A stretch of 64,000 bases of DNA from Panax quinquefolius (GCA_020205615.1 CM035152.1:117898043-117962042), one strand, 5' to 3'. Counted from the stretch's first letter, positions 1 through 12,772 are shown. Numbers and translations: made by a program. Notes: generated by a model from the letters alone, not told the origin.

Positions 1-1064
1 TCTCAACGTTATAGTCATCATCGAGGATGCTACTTTAAGTTAATTAATTCATCATAAATCAACTATCTTTCATTTTATATGCTTAACTGAACTTATATCA
101 TTAACAAAACTCGTTTCAAGTATTTATTCGCCATTACGGCTTATTATCGTTCATCGTTTCATTATTAATAACTCACGTTCAATTAATTTTTCTTCAACCT
201 TTAGTCGTTAACTTAAGGTTATAAACCTCCTTTAATGATGTTACTTTAGGTCAATTTAAGTATATAATTCACCCTTCATTCACTTCCTTATTCTTTATGT
301 TCATAAGCCTTCTTCTCTGTGCCTTACATGGTGCTGGCGCTGCGGCGCCGGTTCCCTATAAAACACTCGCACTGCGGCGCGGGTTTCCAATGTGTGATGG
401 TCAACATTTTTCCTTACTCGGCACTGTGGCACTAACTTGAAGTACAATAGTGGCCATGCTGTTTTTACTCTCTGATAGATTACCCTCCCTACTGAAATAT
501 AGCAATACTACCTTTATCTTGAACCTTAAGCCTCATATTTTTTTTTACAGTTCTTGTGTTATTTGAATTTCCCGGGCTCATAACTTATTCGTTTTACATC
601 CGAATTGGCTCGTTCAAAAGCCATTAGCTCACAAATTACATGAATTACGTTTTCATGTAAGAATTTTATATTTTTAAATCTTTTAACTTGGAATTCACCT
701 ATTAGTTCATTTTAATGAAAATGATAAACGTTAATGAACGTTCAACGCTCGTTTCTTCGTTCTAAGTCGGATTTCTACGATTCTTGAGTCCACGATTCTC
801 AAATACGTTATGCCATCGAAAACCAAGGTTTTCGAGTTACACGACAACTTTCGACTACTAATTTGAGATTTCTACATTTTCAACGTTTAACACCTAATCT
901 TGGAAATTTTGCCATAACTTCGTTACTCGTTTTCTATACACCAAATCAAATGGAACAACTCCATTGATTCATCATCTACATCCTAACCAATCATGATGCA
1001 TATAACCTATGATGGTTTTTAATTTGTCCATCAACAACCAAATAAACGCTTATTGGTTTTTTTC
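1..1064. other. Unclassified AT-rich DNA with a GC-rich island
   Basis: No coding region or LTR boundary is recognisable here. Most of the stretch is AT-rich, but about 325-405 is a conspicuous GC island with repeated GCGGCGC-type words. Similar short GC islands occur inside the A and D type LTRs of this window, so this may be the inner part of a diverged LTR cut off by the window edge. That is inference; I could not align it convincingly to any other copy. Confidence 0.4.
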
Positions 1065-1740
1065 GCTTAAACCAAGAATGTTCAGAATAATACTTCGGGA
1101 ATACCCCGTGAATAGTACTCCGGCATGGAAGAATAGTACTTTGGGAATAGTACCCCATGAATAGTACTCCGGCATGAAAAAGTTAAAACTTATCAAGAAT
1201 GTTTAGAATAATATTTCTATGAAAAGATACTGGATGAAACGCAAATTTCAAGGATATTCTACTAATTTCATGAAGTATAGAAGCCAAAACTTAACAAAAT
1301 GAGTGTAGAATTCCGAATCTGAAACGAAATAATATTACTTACATACTACAGAGTATGGAAGAAAATATTATTTCTTACGAGTATTGAACAAAAATAATAT
1401 CCTTTATCTTAAAAAGAAGAGTATTCCAACTGGTATAGCTGGAATATTCTTGAAGAAAACTTTCACTGTTTTCTACACTCAAAGCTTCCTAAAATTCGAA
1501 AGAAATACGCTTAATATTATAAAAGAAGAATTTTCTAATTCTGGTGTGATTTTCAATTCTAAACTAAGCATCCTATTTATAGGAGAATGACAGGATACTA
1601 TTTGGATTTAGAAATCACTGACCGCATGCTAGAGGTCACGTCATTTGAATTTTTTGATTTTACTATGTAAATCTATACATTTTTATTGATTTTACTATGT
1701 AAACACTATATATATATATATATATATATATAACCATTTT
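1065..1740 (-). repeat. LTR family B fragment, reverse
   Basis: The segment matches the promoter and leader part of the reverse B LTRs at 36700-37550 and 55130-55330. Shared landmarks are the GAATAGTAC-type short repeats (about 1090-1175), the text around 1215-1300, and the reverse TATA box at 1573-1582. Both LTR ends are missing, so it is a truncated fragment. It abuts a TA microsatellite and then an A-family LTR remnant. Confidence 0.8.
1707..1732. repeat. (TA)n microsatellite
   Basis: A pure TA dinucleotide run of about 13 units lies at the right edge of the reverse B LTR fragment. Confidence 0.9.
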
Positions 1741-1787
1741 TTCCACATTCACGGGTTATACCCCATGAATCAAATTCCCCCCCAGCA

Positions 1788-2818
1788 TAACTTTGAAAGC
1801 ATTTTGTCGATGATAACATTTGTTCAACTTAGAAATTGTTAATACTCTAGCTCTTATTGATTCATCGATATACCTTGTTCATGAAGATATTGTAATCAAA
1901 CCCTTGAATAATTATTGGTTCCTATCTGATTCAACCAGTACTTGGTTGATGATCGTTCTAAAAATCTAGACTTCCATTGAAGTTAATTCCCAACCAAACT
2001 TCCTTTGGTTCGGAACCTGATAATCTAAGCTGAGATGAACAACCCTATATCAGGGGATTATTTTAAAGCTACGCAATAGCGTTAAAATGTTTGTGCAATA
2101 CATAGTAGAAATGGCTGATCACCTGGAGTACGGAATGATGGTCTATATAGTCGTTTAGACTGTTAAAGGTTACAGTAAAAACACATGTGAACCTAGGACA
2201 TAGATGATGATTATAGTCTTTTAGACTGTTAAAGGTTAAAGTAGAAATACTTGAAAACCTAAAATAGAGTTCGTGGTCTTGTGACCCTCAGTGTATTCTT
2301 TGATGTTGTTATCTATTGTTAACTTAAACGTTCATTATTCCTTTGAACTCATAGCTGTTAAATTAAAGTTTATTGTTCCGATAAGAACACTTTACCATTG
2401 AAAGCTCAGTTAATTGTCATTCATAAAACGTTATTGTATACTATCCTTTTTGTGGGCAATTGTTTGCTCACTCTTGCACAAAACAATGCAGATGAAGTTA
2501 AGAAGTTTGAAGAGCTTTCTACAAGCAAGGGCAATGACAAAGTGTTTGATTAGATGATAATGTTTAATTTATATTTTATTTATGAAGCTTATGTAATAGA
2601 TTTATTTATACTCATGTTTTAATTTTCCACTGATGATTGTAATAAAGGTTAGATGACCTGGAATTTATTTTAAGTGATGTAACCCTTTAATGGAAGATTG
2701 ATTGTTTAAGCTTTTGATTTTAATTATATCCTTTGTTTATGGGTAGTTAGTTATGATTTAATTGGACAGTGAACACCAAATTTGTGGGATTGAAGTGCCC
2801 GAATTTGGGGGTGTCACA
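1788..2818 (+). repeat. A1 5' LTR, 3' portion only
   Basis: This aligns with the last third of the A2 LTRs (23500-24524 and 30780-31813) and ends in GTGTCACA directly before a primer-binding site. The first 2.3 kb or so, including the promoter region, is missing, so A1 could not be transcribed from its own 5' LTR. Confidence 0.88.
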
Positions 2819-2820
2819 AG

Positions 2821-2833
2821 TTAGTATCAAAGC
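2821..2833 (+). other. A1 primer-binding site, mutated
   Basis: Three bases after the 5' LTR end the sequence reads TTAGTATCAAAGC. A2 has TTGGTATCAAAGC at the same place. The expected complement of the initiator Met-tRNA 3' end in plant retroelements is TGGTATCAGAGC, so this copy carries at least two changes. Confidence 0.75.
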
Positions 2834-3072
2834 TTTAGGTTATGAACCTTAGGTGGGGAAACCTTAGGCTATAACCTTCTAAGAGATTGAAAGCATAAAG
2901 GTGATAAACTCTTATCGAGTTCTAAGGAATGAATTGAGGGAAATTCATTGAAGATAAAATGATAAAAGATTTTATGTGTTTATGTGTTAATGACTTTTGT
3001 GCTCGCGAGTACTTAGGAGTAGCATTTATTATACATATCAAGTTGTGGGGTTGTTAAAACTTTGTTGTTAGA

Positions 3073-3640
3073 ATGACTGACGAAGGATGATAAGGAGTAG
3101 GAGCCTTAGAAGTTGTATAGTCTGTGTATGGTTGGTATTGGGAAAGTTATACCCGTTGTTTTCTAATGTAGCGCGTGGGTATGAGCTTGAGTTTGAATGC
3201 GAGGTTAAATTTGAAGTGAACAAGGTGAAGGATGAGTGCGAGGAGGGGGATTCCTCAAATGAAGTGTATGGTCATAACATTGAGTTATAAAAGAAGATCG
3301 AGAAATTAGAAGGTCAAGCCATAAAGCACCAATCCACGTTAGCACAAGAAGATGTCGCGAGTCAAGACCTTACAGTACAACTTGCAGATGTAGAGCGTAT
3401 ACTAGCTCAGTCGAAATATTAAAGAAGATAATTATTAGCTAGGAATGAGATTGCGCAGGAATGACTGGGGAATGAAGTCAGCAAAGCGTGCGAGAGCTGA
3501 AGACGTAGATTGTGTTGAAGACTTCTAAACGCGTAGATCGTGAAGACTTCTAAACGCGTAGATCGTGAAGGCTTCTAAACGGGTAGATCATGTTGAAGAC
3601 AAGTCAAAGAGTGCCAAACGAATGATGAAATGTAGAATTT
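3073..3640 (+). pseudogene. A1 coiled-coil ORF before gag, decayed
   Basis: An ATG at 3073 follows an acceptor-like TTAG. The reading begins MTDEG and soon meets a stop. Downstream frames encode a charged Glu/Lys/Gln-rich heptad pattern typical of a coiled coil, followed by a DAWVKAS-like segment partly destroyed by a local repeat expansion. A2 has the same region at 24779-25300, with the same stop after HNIEL and another before the LLARNE segment. B2 carries a related coiled coil (52790-53230). No enzymatic motif is visible. The ORF may represent an extra N-terminal Gag domain, with self-association as a possible role; that role is inferred only from the coiled-coil character. Confidence 0.6.
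3510..3600 (+). repeat. Short tandem expansion in the coiled-coil remnant
   Basis: Three consecutive copies of a unit of about 27 bp containing CTTCTAAACG and TAGATCGTG are present. A2 has one copy at the matching place (about 25222-25255). The expansion is specific to A1. Confidence 0.75.
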
Positions 3641-4016
3641 AATCTTCCAATCTCCTAATGATTCGTATCGTGGAGCAGGAGCGCAATGCTGTTGTACAAC
3701 GTGGAACGTTCTTGTAGGTTGCAAGAAAAACATTAAGATTATATATAAGTCACGATGAAAATTAATATGATGTAAATCCTGACTTTTGAAATAAGTAGTG
3801 GGATATGATGAAGTAATCCTGGAATTTAATTATTACAGGATAAATAATGTAAATAGCAACGAGGCTATTTTGTGGTGTGGTGATGTAATAAATGAATAAA
3901 TACATCATTATTTATTAAGATATATTATGTGTTGTTTTAAAAGTGGTTTAGATAAGTTTGAAAATTTTAATGTGTGGATGAACGATGATCTAATAGTTCG
4001 AGTTTTAAACAGTAAG

Positions 4017-4676
4017 ATGCTGCCTAGAAGAAGGAGACAACAACGTCAGCAGAGCCTTAAGGAATATGCATACAATAGGGAAGCTAACGCAAATCCAGTG
4101 CCACAATTGGTGAATTTTCTGGTCGGAGCACTGACAAATCAACTGAATTTCTGGCTATACAATTAAATCTCGATGTTCCAGCCAAATTCATTCACAACAA
4201 AGCTTGAAAGAACGATTAATGTAGATGGGGAAGGTAATATGCTGGTATTCAATCAAGAGCAGAGTGGAAAGAAGAGTGAAGATGATAAGATGGAAGGTAT
4301 TCATACCGGTAACGCTTGGAAAAGAAAGTGGGACAATAATATTAACGTTGAAAATCAGCAAGGGAAGGAAAAGAAGAAGGTGGAGGCGTGTAGCAACTGC
4401 GAAAAGAAACATGTAGGTGTTTGTTTGAAGGGAAAAAGGGTGTGCTTTAATTGTGGTTTGAAGGGCCACATTGCACCAAAATGTTCACGACCGAGGAAGG
4501 GAGCCTGCTTCACGTGTGGATCGAAGGAGCACTTGGCTCGAGGGTGCCCAAAGAAAGTGGTAGGAAAAGCAAGTGGAAGAAGAGGGGGCAGTGGCAAACT
4601 AGTTATTATAGAATCAGCTCCGCCGAGTCGACCAACCGAACAATCAACCAACATGACGATCCAGGAAGTAATGTAA
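4017..4676 (+). pseudogene. gag: A1 gag remnant with nucleocapsid zinc knuckles
   Basis: The ATG at 4017 opens an Arg/Gln-rich N terminus (MLPRRRR), typical of gypsy Gag starts, which runs to a stop at 4164. A second readable stretch in the same frame (4173-4676) carries the nucleocapsid: a CSNC...C start, then the CCHC knuckles CFNCGLKGHIAPKC and CFTCGSKEHLARGC, then a basic tail. The capsid domain that should separate the N terminus from the knuckles is absent, so the Gag is internally deleted rather than merely mutated. A2 has the same arrangement at 25673-26394. Gag normally coats the element RNA and forms the virus-like particle. A protein of this shape could bind nucleic acid through the knuckles but would not be expected to assemble on its own (inference). 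Confidence 0.82.
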
Positions 4677-4699
4677 GGAATGGTTCCGATCAATTATCT

Positions 4700-6189
4700 A
4701 TACGGCTGCGTGTTATTTAATTCAAGTGCCACTTGTTAATTTATGCCTGATGAATTCGTTTAGAAACTAGATTCGCTTCGGGAAGAGTTAGACTATTCCC
4801 TAAATATGGAAAGTGTGAATATTGATTCTTTTATGTTGATGTGTAGAATTTCTGTATTGGAAGTAATATGGCACCTATAATGTCTCTATCAGATAATACA
4901 GGAATGTTGTGTTGTATAGCGGCGCATCCTATAATATACTAGGCTGTGTGTTTAGGCAGAGCGACAGAGTCATTTCATATGTATTGCGACTTTTAAAATT
5001 TTTATGTGAAAGGATATCCAACTCATGATTCGGTGCTAGAGCTAATAGTGGTTGCCCTGAGGATTTAACGATATTACTTTTGGATAGTAGTGTGAGATAT
5101 AAACAAACCATAAGTGTCTAAAGTATATAGGGGTATTTAAGCGTGCGTTGAAGTGATAGCGGGAGTTGGTCAAGAATTGTGAATTCAAAATCCTAAATAA
5201 ACGTGGTGGCCGATGTCTTAAGAAAAAAGTAGTAGTTATTTTTGTTAACTATGCAAGATGGGTTCATAATAGAAATGAATAATTTGTGGTAGGAGGTAAG
5301 ATATATGAAAAGTCAGAGGAGAAGATGTTCTGGTGGAAATTCGTACAATTTTGCTAGACAGAGTAAAGGAAGGGTAGCTCCAAGATGAAGGTGTCAAATT
5401 CATAATCAATACTGAAGGATAGTTGAAATTAGAAGGAAGAAACTAGGTTTCGCTAATATCAGGAATTGAAAATAAAGTTTTACATAAACGTATACGTTGA
5501 ATCAACTAGGGAGCACAAAATTATATATTGCATTTGATAATACTATTTGTGGCAAGATATAGTGATAGAGTTTGTGGTATGCCAAAGTTAGCATATTACC
5601 TATCGATCAGTGTGCAAAGTTATATGTTAAAGAAGTTTTTTTTTCAAGGCACAGTGTTTCAGTGTCAATTGTGTCGAACCGAGATTCACGATTTACATCG
5701 AATTTTCAGAAAGGTTTGCATGAACATATGGAACGCAATTAGAAATAAGTATGTTATATCGTCTGCTTATCGATTGCCAAACTAAAAAGGAAATCCATAC
5801 ATCGGAAGGCATGCTAAGCGCACGAGAAGTTTTCGATAATGTCATACGAGGAATCCGCATTGAGCAAGTATAGGCAAGTTAAGAATAAGTTAAGAGTAAA
5901 ATATGCTAGGTGGGATTTCAATTGAGGACTAATATGGTAACTAAGTCGTACAAACTTTTGTATGGGTAGAGGTTTTGTGCATATACTTGGTTTATCACAC
6001 TGATAATCATTGGAATATCGGTATTGTGCTATCCATGTGTATGTGGTGGAAATGTGATTCTTTTCTCATGTATATATTTGATAGTTAGATGATATTAGGA
6101 TTAGGTTCGGTTCTTAAAACTAAAGCATATGGTAAGTTCGTGACTCATAATCATATGGTATGTTTTGAACCCCTCAGCGAATGGACGCC
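4700..6189 (+). pseudogene. pol: A1 pol remnant: dead protease and integrase pieces, no RT
   Basis: At 4713-4745 a retropepsin-like motif reads VLFNSSATC followed by a stop, where the active site should be D-S/T-G; A2 has the same change. From about 5620 to 5740 a frame-shifted copy of the integrase core around the second catalytic Asp can be read (the SNRDSRFTS region). No reverse transcriptase or RNase H motif lies between them, and the 1.5-kb distance is far too short for one. The remnant is then cut by a solo LTR at 6195 and continues at 9595. Frames change many times and stops are frequent, so no pol product is possible. Confidence 0.7.
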
Positions 6190-7545
6190 TATGGTGTAAG
6201 ACCCCAACTTATTATAAATAAAATCAAATTTCCTCTATTTATTGTTTTGAAATAGTAAGGGTTGATTTGATTAATGTGGTTAGTTATGGGTAAAATGTGC
6301 ATATATTTCAAATATGCAAGTGGTTATAAAATATTCATTGTTGTCGGGGAATATTAGTTTGGTCGTGGAGTATTCTTGTTGTCGGGGAATATTCGTTTGC
6401 GACGTATGCGATGACCTTAATGTGGGCCCCATAACTGGAAAGCGATTGGATGAAGAAAATGATAAATATAAGTTGTTTATAAATAATCTGCCAGTAGTTA
6501 GTTATTCACAGTAATAATCTTGTTGGAATACTTTCGGGGTTAAAACACAATAGCACCACGTGATTGCACCAATTATTGATTCTTACGTAGGAAGACATTA
6601 CTCAATAATTGTTACGATGAGTTCTTGTTCAATATTTTATTTTATTGATTCGATAATTGCTACATTGATATTTTATATTATTGTTGTTTCAATAATTGTC
6701 ACTACACAGTATTTTCATTATCAGATCAATAATTCATATTATTTGAATAATATTATTAGATAACATTATTGGCAATGTCTAGAAAGTTTTGTCTAAGGAG
6801 AGATTTGGTCACCTAATTGTGCGCTAGTAAGGAGAAATCCTTATTGAAAAGCCCCTCTTTCCCGGAACCGCCTAGTTATCGAGATTGATTTCTCAAATAT
6901 TATTTATGAATAATTAATTATTGATTTATATGATAAAGAAAATATTCATTTTATGTGGATATAGATGGAGAAAATTTTTAATGTGACAATTGTTGAAAAA
7001 TTGTTATTTTATCTTTTTTGATAAATAATTCATTTAAATATATTATTATATTTTAATAATATAATAATGGTGATATTTTTACAATGAATATGAGATATAT
7101 GAATATATGAGGAAAAAGAATATTTTTGTTGCAAAAGTTGTTTAAACCATGTTAAACATGTCCGTGGGCCCATTTCTTGATTGAAATTTGATTATAGCCT
7201 GTAAAATCGTCCGTATGTGGATTTCAATCAATTTCTGTTTGGAATTTGGAAAAACTTTCTTCTGCAAAGTTGTAGAGAATGAAATTTCCTATGGAAAGGA
7301 CATAAGGTTTGATTTTTTTTGATAAAAGGGCTATTTATTATGAATTATTGAAGTTCCGTAGTTCTGAAATAATTAATTTTTGGAATATTTAATTATTTTA
7401 TTTATGAAAAACGTTTTTCTTATTTTTTTTCTAGAAGGTGGGCATGTGGGAAATGCTAAGATCTGATTTCAAATGAGGTGTATGAAATTTTATTATTAAT
7501 ATTATTATTTTATTAAATTTTACGCTTGGTATTCTAAGCATTTTC

Positions 7546-7555
7546 CTATAAATAG
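7546..7555 (+). promoter_or_regulatory. TATA box of B LTR (solo copy)
   Basis: CTATAAATAG occurs in the context TTTTCCTATAAATAG. The identical motif lies at the same place in the other B LTRs (12773, 18513, 59930 and reverse copies), which supports it as the core promoter. Confidence 0.8.
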
Positions 7556-7599
7556 GGTGCTTAGGTTAGAATTGAAAATCACACCAGAAACTGAAGTTT

Positions 7600-9210
7600 T
7601 CTCTCCCTTTCTCTCTCTATATTATCGAGTGTATTCTTGTGAGTATTTTGATACTTTGAGTGTTGTTATACGGTCTGAGTTCCCTTCAAAGACTATATCC
7701 CAGATTCCAAATTAGAAGTCTGATCTTTTCAAGGTAAGGGATGTTATATTTCTTTTAAAAATGATATTATTTCTTCTAATATCATTATGCTTGGATTATT
7801 GGTAAGATTTTTCTTGTGAAATTCTTATCTTTTAGTGTCGGGTTACTATTCACGTATCGACATTATTCACGAATACGACACTATTCACAGAAAAATTAAA
7901 TTTTCATTTTTTATCCAAAATATCTATTATGGATACTAGCTTTGATTGTATCCATGTTTTGATCATTCTTGAATTTTACTTCACTATGGTTATTTATGAA
8001 GTATTTTTGAACTTGATCTTTTAAAAGTACGAATCCTTAATATTTGTTCTTTTGTTTCACCGGATTCGCTTTTCTTTAAAATATTTTTCATCATCCTCAC
8101 CCTAAATGATGGTATTTTTAGAATATCTTTGGCAGAGTGCAAAGATGGTTGATTTTCCTATGAATATCTTTGGCCCAGTAGTGCAAGATGTACAATGTTG
8201 AGATGAACATGACCAATCGATGAATATCTTTGGCTTTGTAGTGCAAAGATGAATATTTGATTCAAGATGAATATTGATTGATGTTACAGGATAAAATATT
8301 GATGATGGATTGTTAAATTCATAGATTATAGTAGATTTCATTCTCTACGTAACTCTTCTATGAATTATTATTTTCACCGCGAATATTAATCAAAACTTGT
8401 TGTTCATCTCTTTTCTCTCTCGATATATTGGGCGTATTCTTGTGAGTATTTTGATACCTTGAGTGTTGCTATACGGTGCAAGTTCCTTCAACACTATATC
8501 CAATATTCCATCCGGAAATCTTGTCTTTTTCGAGGTAAGGGATGTTATTTTCATCATATATGATATTATTTCTTTCAATATCATTATGGGGAAGTATTGA
8601 TCTGAACTTTTAATCAAATTTGGAACTTTTTGTGTTAGGGTTACTATTCACGTATACGACATTATTCATAATACGGCACTATTCATAGAAAAATTAAATT
8701 TTTGTATTTTGTCGAAAATATCTATTATGGATACTAGCTTTGATTGTATCCATATTTTTATTATTCTTGAATTTTACTTCAGTATGATTATTTATGGAGT
8801 ATTTTTGAACTCGAATTGTGTAAAGTACGAATCCTTAACATTTGTTCTTTTGTTTCACTGGATTCGTTTTCTTTAAATATTTTTCATCATCCTCAGTCCT
8901 AAATGATGGTGTTACTGAATATCTTTGGCCCAGTAGTGCAAAGATGATTGATTTTATTATGAATATGTTTGGCCCAGTAGTGCAAAGATGTACAGTGTTG
9001 AGATGAACATGATGATCGATGAATATCTTTGGCTCAGTAGTGCAAAGATGAATATTTGATTCAAGATGAATATTGATTGATGTTACAGGGATAAAATATT
9101 GATGATGGACTGTTAAATTCATTGATTATAGTAGATTTCATTCTCTACGTAACTCTTCTATGAATTATTATTTTCTCTGCGAATATTGATCTGAAACTTG
9201 TTGTCAATTA
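7600..9210 (+). repeat. Tandem duplication of the leader part of the solo B LTR
   Basis: Copy 1 is about 7600-8408 and copy 2 about 8409-9210. Both contain a CTCTCT tract, GTATTCTTGTGAGTATTTTG, the donor-like AGGTAAGGGATGTTA, and an end with ATCTTTGGC...GCAAAGAT hairpins. The TATA box is not duplicated. Other B LTRs in the window have a single copy. Confidence 0.82.
8119..9050 (+). repeat. Cluster of ATCTTTG/CAAAGAT hairpin motifs
   Basis: At least six copies of a roughly 28-bp motif occur, for example ATCTTTG at 8921-8927 with CAAAGAT at 8939-8945. Each is a 7-bp perfect inverted repeat around a loop of 11 bases or so. The same motif recurs in the B1 internal region (17578-17690). Confidence 0.75.
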
Positions 9211-9594
9211 TATTCTATCAGATTTTCCTGTTTGAAGACTAACGATAATTTGTTCTATATTATCTTAGTCATAATATTCTTTACCGGGCTAGTTGAGCTC
9301 ACCCTTTTCCTTTTTGTTCCATTTTTCTTCTCAGGAGGCGAGAATGTAGCGAGTTCTAGTCGGGGTGTGGAATGATGGTTCTAGAAAGTTGTCTTAGTAG
9401 TCCTCACCATTTTTGTAAAATAATGTATCAATAATTGTAATGAGGACTTATTTGGGTGTGAATATTGTCTAGATGGCAATATTTGTATTTAAACTCACAG
9501 TTTATATGTTGTATTAATAAAGTTATAGTTGTTTTAATACCATGTTATTGACGACTCAAAGTGGGTGATGTATACCTATTTTGGGGGCGTCACA

Positions 9595-10013
9595 TATGGT
9601 CTGACTAGGATAAGTTCCTAAACTCATATGATTATGGCAAGTTCCTGAATTTTCAAAATGTGGTAAGTTTGACGAACTATATTCGGTATAAATCGGTTAT
9701 AGTATAGGAAGCATTGATGAAGTTGAAAAGATGGTTTTGAGGTAGCCTTACCTCTACAGTTAGAGCGTATTCGTAATGTTTTTTATGTTTCGGTGATATG
9801 ATCGAACAAGCCCGATTGCAATCATGTGATGGTTATGAACCATTATGGTTGTTGTTCTACTAGGAAATTTCTATCCAGATAGTTGACAGAAAAGAACAAA
9901 TGTTCAGGAATGAGGTGATACCTTCTATGAAGGTGATATAGAGGAACCACATTGTCGAAGAGGCTATGTGGGAAATCGAAGCTGAAATAATGAAGAATTA
10001 TCCTGAGTGATTT
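9595..10013 (+). pseudogene. pol: A1 pol 3' end: GPY/F and chromodomain remnant
   Basis: After the solo LTR, broken frames still show the end of a gypsy integrase. A LPLQLERIRNVF-like segment at about 9745-9785 corresponds to the conserved ALPP...NVFH stretch. Then comes EEPHCRRGYVG-like text that, in shifted frame, matches the RNHIVEEA.WE core of the chromodomain at about 9945-9985. In the family this domain follows the integrase core and is thought to guide insertion. A2 carries the same remnant at 28010-28310. Confidence 0.65.
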
Positions 10014-10115
10014 GTTTAGTCTGTGTCTTCGATTCTGGGGACAGAATCTTTGTAAGGAGGGAAGAATGTGACGATTTGATTGTTTGAGTTATGATTCTGG
10101 GGACAAAATCTTTAT

Positions 10116-10128
10116 AAGGAGGGAAGGA
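10116..10128 (+). other. A1 polypurine tract
   Basis: AAGGAGGGAAGGA lies directly before the TGTAACAATCC that starts the 3' LTR. It is the expected primer site for plus-strand DNA and is identical in A2. Confidence 0.9.
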
Positions 10129-12048
10129 TGTAACAATCCAAGATTTTATTTGTAATTTAAAATATTTATTAAATTAAGTAAATATTTTATTGATGAAGTT
10201 GTTGTTTTGTAATCTAAAATATTTCTTAAATTGAATAAGTATTCTATTTATGTGATTGTTATTTGTGGAGATGTGTGAATTAAATTTATTAGATAATATT
10301 CTAAATTAAATTAATTTATAATTTAGAGAATTATAGCATAACATGAGATGTTATATTGTTATTTTGATATGTTATATTGTTGTCTTAATTTAATAATTTA
10401 AAATAATATATTGAATTATTAAATAAAATTATAATTAAATTATAATTTTGTAATATTTATTTAAGTGGAGTATTTATTTAAAATATGGAATGTGTAATTA
10501 ATTTATTTGATTTAATGTGGATATGGAAATCTAAATAAATAATATGTGATTATAAATTATAAACTAAATTGTTTATTAAAATAAATTAAAAGAGTTTAAT
10601 TTAGTTTTTCCCAAACAAGGCTTAAATATATCAAGTCTTTATTTTTAAGGACTTTTTTGCCATACAAAAGCCTTATGGCTTTTAAATTTTTAATATTTGA
10701 ATTATAAATAAAATGAATTAAAATAAATCAAATAATATAATATATATTTATAATTGATAATGTATTATTGTTTTTATTACAACGTCGTTTATAGAAGTTT
10801 GATTTTGTGCGTTAGGTTTAGTGTGTTTTACGTAAAAGAAAATTGGCTTAAACCTAAGAAGAGAAGAAGGAAGAAAATATAGAGAAACTAAGAGAAACGA
10901 CGGAGAGAATTGAGAGAAAGTCTGTGATTTACAGCAATTTTAGTGATTACCAAGCTAATTGAAGGTATTATTCGTAACCTTAATGTTATACGTTTATATA
11001 TATGTATATATATGAGTTCTACGACATATAACTTCAAATTCTGTGAATTCATCTTTTTGAAATTATTGATATACAATTGATTACTTGTTATTGTATATGT
11101 TTGTGATGATTAGAACAAGTGTTTAGATAAGAATTTTTAAGCTAATTACGTTTAAAAGAAAGGAGTAATTACAGTATATGTATTTTACATATGGCTTGTG
11201 AAAAGTACCAATTTTAGTGGCCAATTTGTACGTTAATCTGTGAATTGAGGCTTGATTATGCTAGTTCGTTAAGAAACGAAGAAAGCATAGTTTGAACGAA
11301 GTGATTTGGTGAAGAATTGAAATCACAGTGATGATTTTTGTAAAGGATGTCAAAAATGGTGTTTTTGTTTGAAAACATGGAATTTGAGGAATTAAGTTAG
11401 TAAAAGTTGTTGCTAAATTGTTATATATTGATATATATGTGAGGAAACATGTTTGTAATAGTTTTATATCATTTGTTTGTGTTAATTTCACTGTTTTGTG
11501 GTGAAATTCGTGTTAGTTGGGCTAAAGTCGGCTACTGTTCATGCCGTTTCTTCCTCTGTCATTAGTACCGTGGCAATTGCCTTGCAATGTCAAAACAAAA
11601 AAATGGCGCACTGCTTAGATCCCTGTGTTATGTATGGCGCAATTGCCACCCTACAATCGATCGGAGGCGGTGACTTCTGCTCATTCTTTGTAGACTGGGA
11701 TAGTGACACTATAACTTGGTCTAATGATGTGTTAACTTAATAAACATGGAATATGGAGGTTATATCAGAACCATGTCATGTCATTGATAATTTCAAAGTT
11801 GTAAAAGGTTTTATAAGTTAGGAATGTGATATGTTAGGACTTAGTGTACAAATTGAAGGGTGACTAAGTCTTGTGATGTTAGCACTTGGGGTTTCGGAAA
11901 TGATCTTTAAGATATGGAAGGTGATTAATATAAAACCAATGAGTCTTGGGAAGACTTAATCACTTGATTGAATTTTAAGTTCGATTAAGGAGAAATATAG
12001 TATTGATTAATAAGAGTTGAAAATGTGATTTGGATGCTAGAAGTCTCA
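10129..12048 (+). repeat. A1 3' LTR, segment 1
   Basis: The segment starts TGTAACAATCC after the polypurine tract and aligns with the first 1.8 kb or so of the A2 LTRs. The CTAAGCCTAAG-like leader region and a donor-like AAGGTATT (about 10963) are visible. It is broken at 12048 by insertion of B1. Confidence 0.9.
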
Positions 12049-12772
12049 TGTGAGACCCCAGATTTTATCAATAAAGATTTAAATTTTGTCAAAATAATTT
12101 TTAATATTATAGTGTGAATTTGAGATAATATTATAGTTGTGGGTAGTATTTATAAATTTTGCAAAGTATCAAGTGGTTATATTATATTCGATTGGTTCTG
12201 GAAATATTAGGTTTAGCGAGGGAATATTAAATGCACTACTCAATCATTGGTGGACCCCAGCAATGTAATTATTGTCGGATTGAGAAAACGACAAAAATAT
12301 TTTATTGAAATAACGGCGGAAGTTTTACCGTGGTTCTTGTTGAACTACTCTTTAGTAAAAGTACAAAGAATACGTGTGGTTGCATAAAGACACCAGTATT
12401 GATTATTGATGCTTATGTGAGAAGTCACTCGGTTTGATTCCATTATTGTCGATTAATAATATGAATTATTATAATGATAATGACGCTTTTGTTTTATTCG
12501 TAATATTAACGTAATAAAATGAAACATCTTTTATATAAAATAGAATACTTTATTAAAGTTATTCTATAAATAGAATATATTATATTTTATTATGCATAGT
12601 GTTGCATAAAGTGTTTTGCATAGTATTGCATAGTGTTTGCATAGTAAAATATTTTTATATAAATAGAATATATTATATTTTATTTAAAAGATTTTTCTTT
12701 AAATATGGACCGGAGGATTAAAGTAAATCAATCTGGACCGCTCATGGATTAGTTACTATGCATTCCATTTTC

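Larger units (their letters stand above)
6190..9599 (+). mobile_element. Solo LTR, family B, with TSD TATGG
   Basis: A 3400-bp LTR (6195-9594) starts TGTAAGACCCC and ends GGGGGCGTCACA. TATGG directly flanks it at 6190-6194 and 9595-9599. Removing the LTR and one TSD copy restores the continuous text seen uninterrupted in A2 near 27888-27905. It is a solo LTR left by recombination between the two LTRs of an inserted element. It carries a TATA box (7546-7555), a donor-like site (7734) and an internal duplication of about 800 bp. Confidence 0.95.

Noticed and set aside
4188..4693. Antisense ORFs over the gag knuckles (also 25841-26309)
   Set aside because: They mirror the conserved forward gag frame; Cys/Leu-rich content is explained by the complement of the knuckle codons.
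11498..11740. 80-residue ORF in the A1 3' LTR (and counterparts at 22433-22711)
   Set aside because: The frame is not kept between the LTR copies, and the region is a variable GC island without a protein match.
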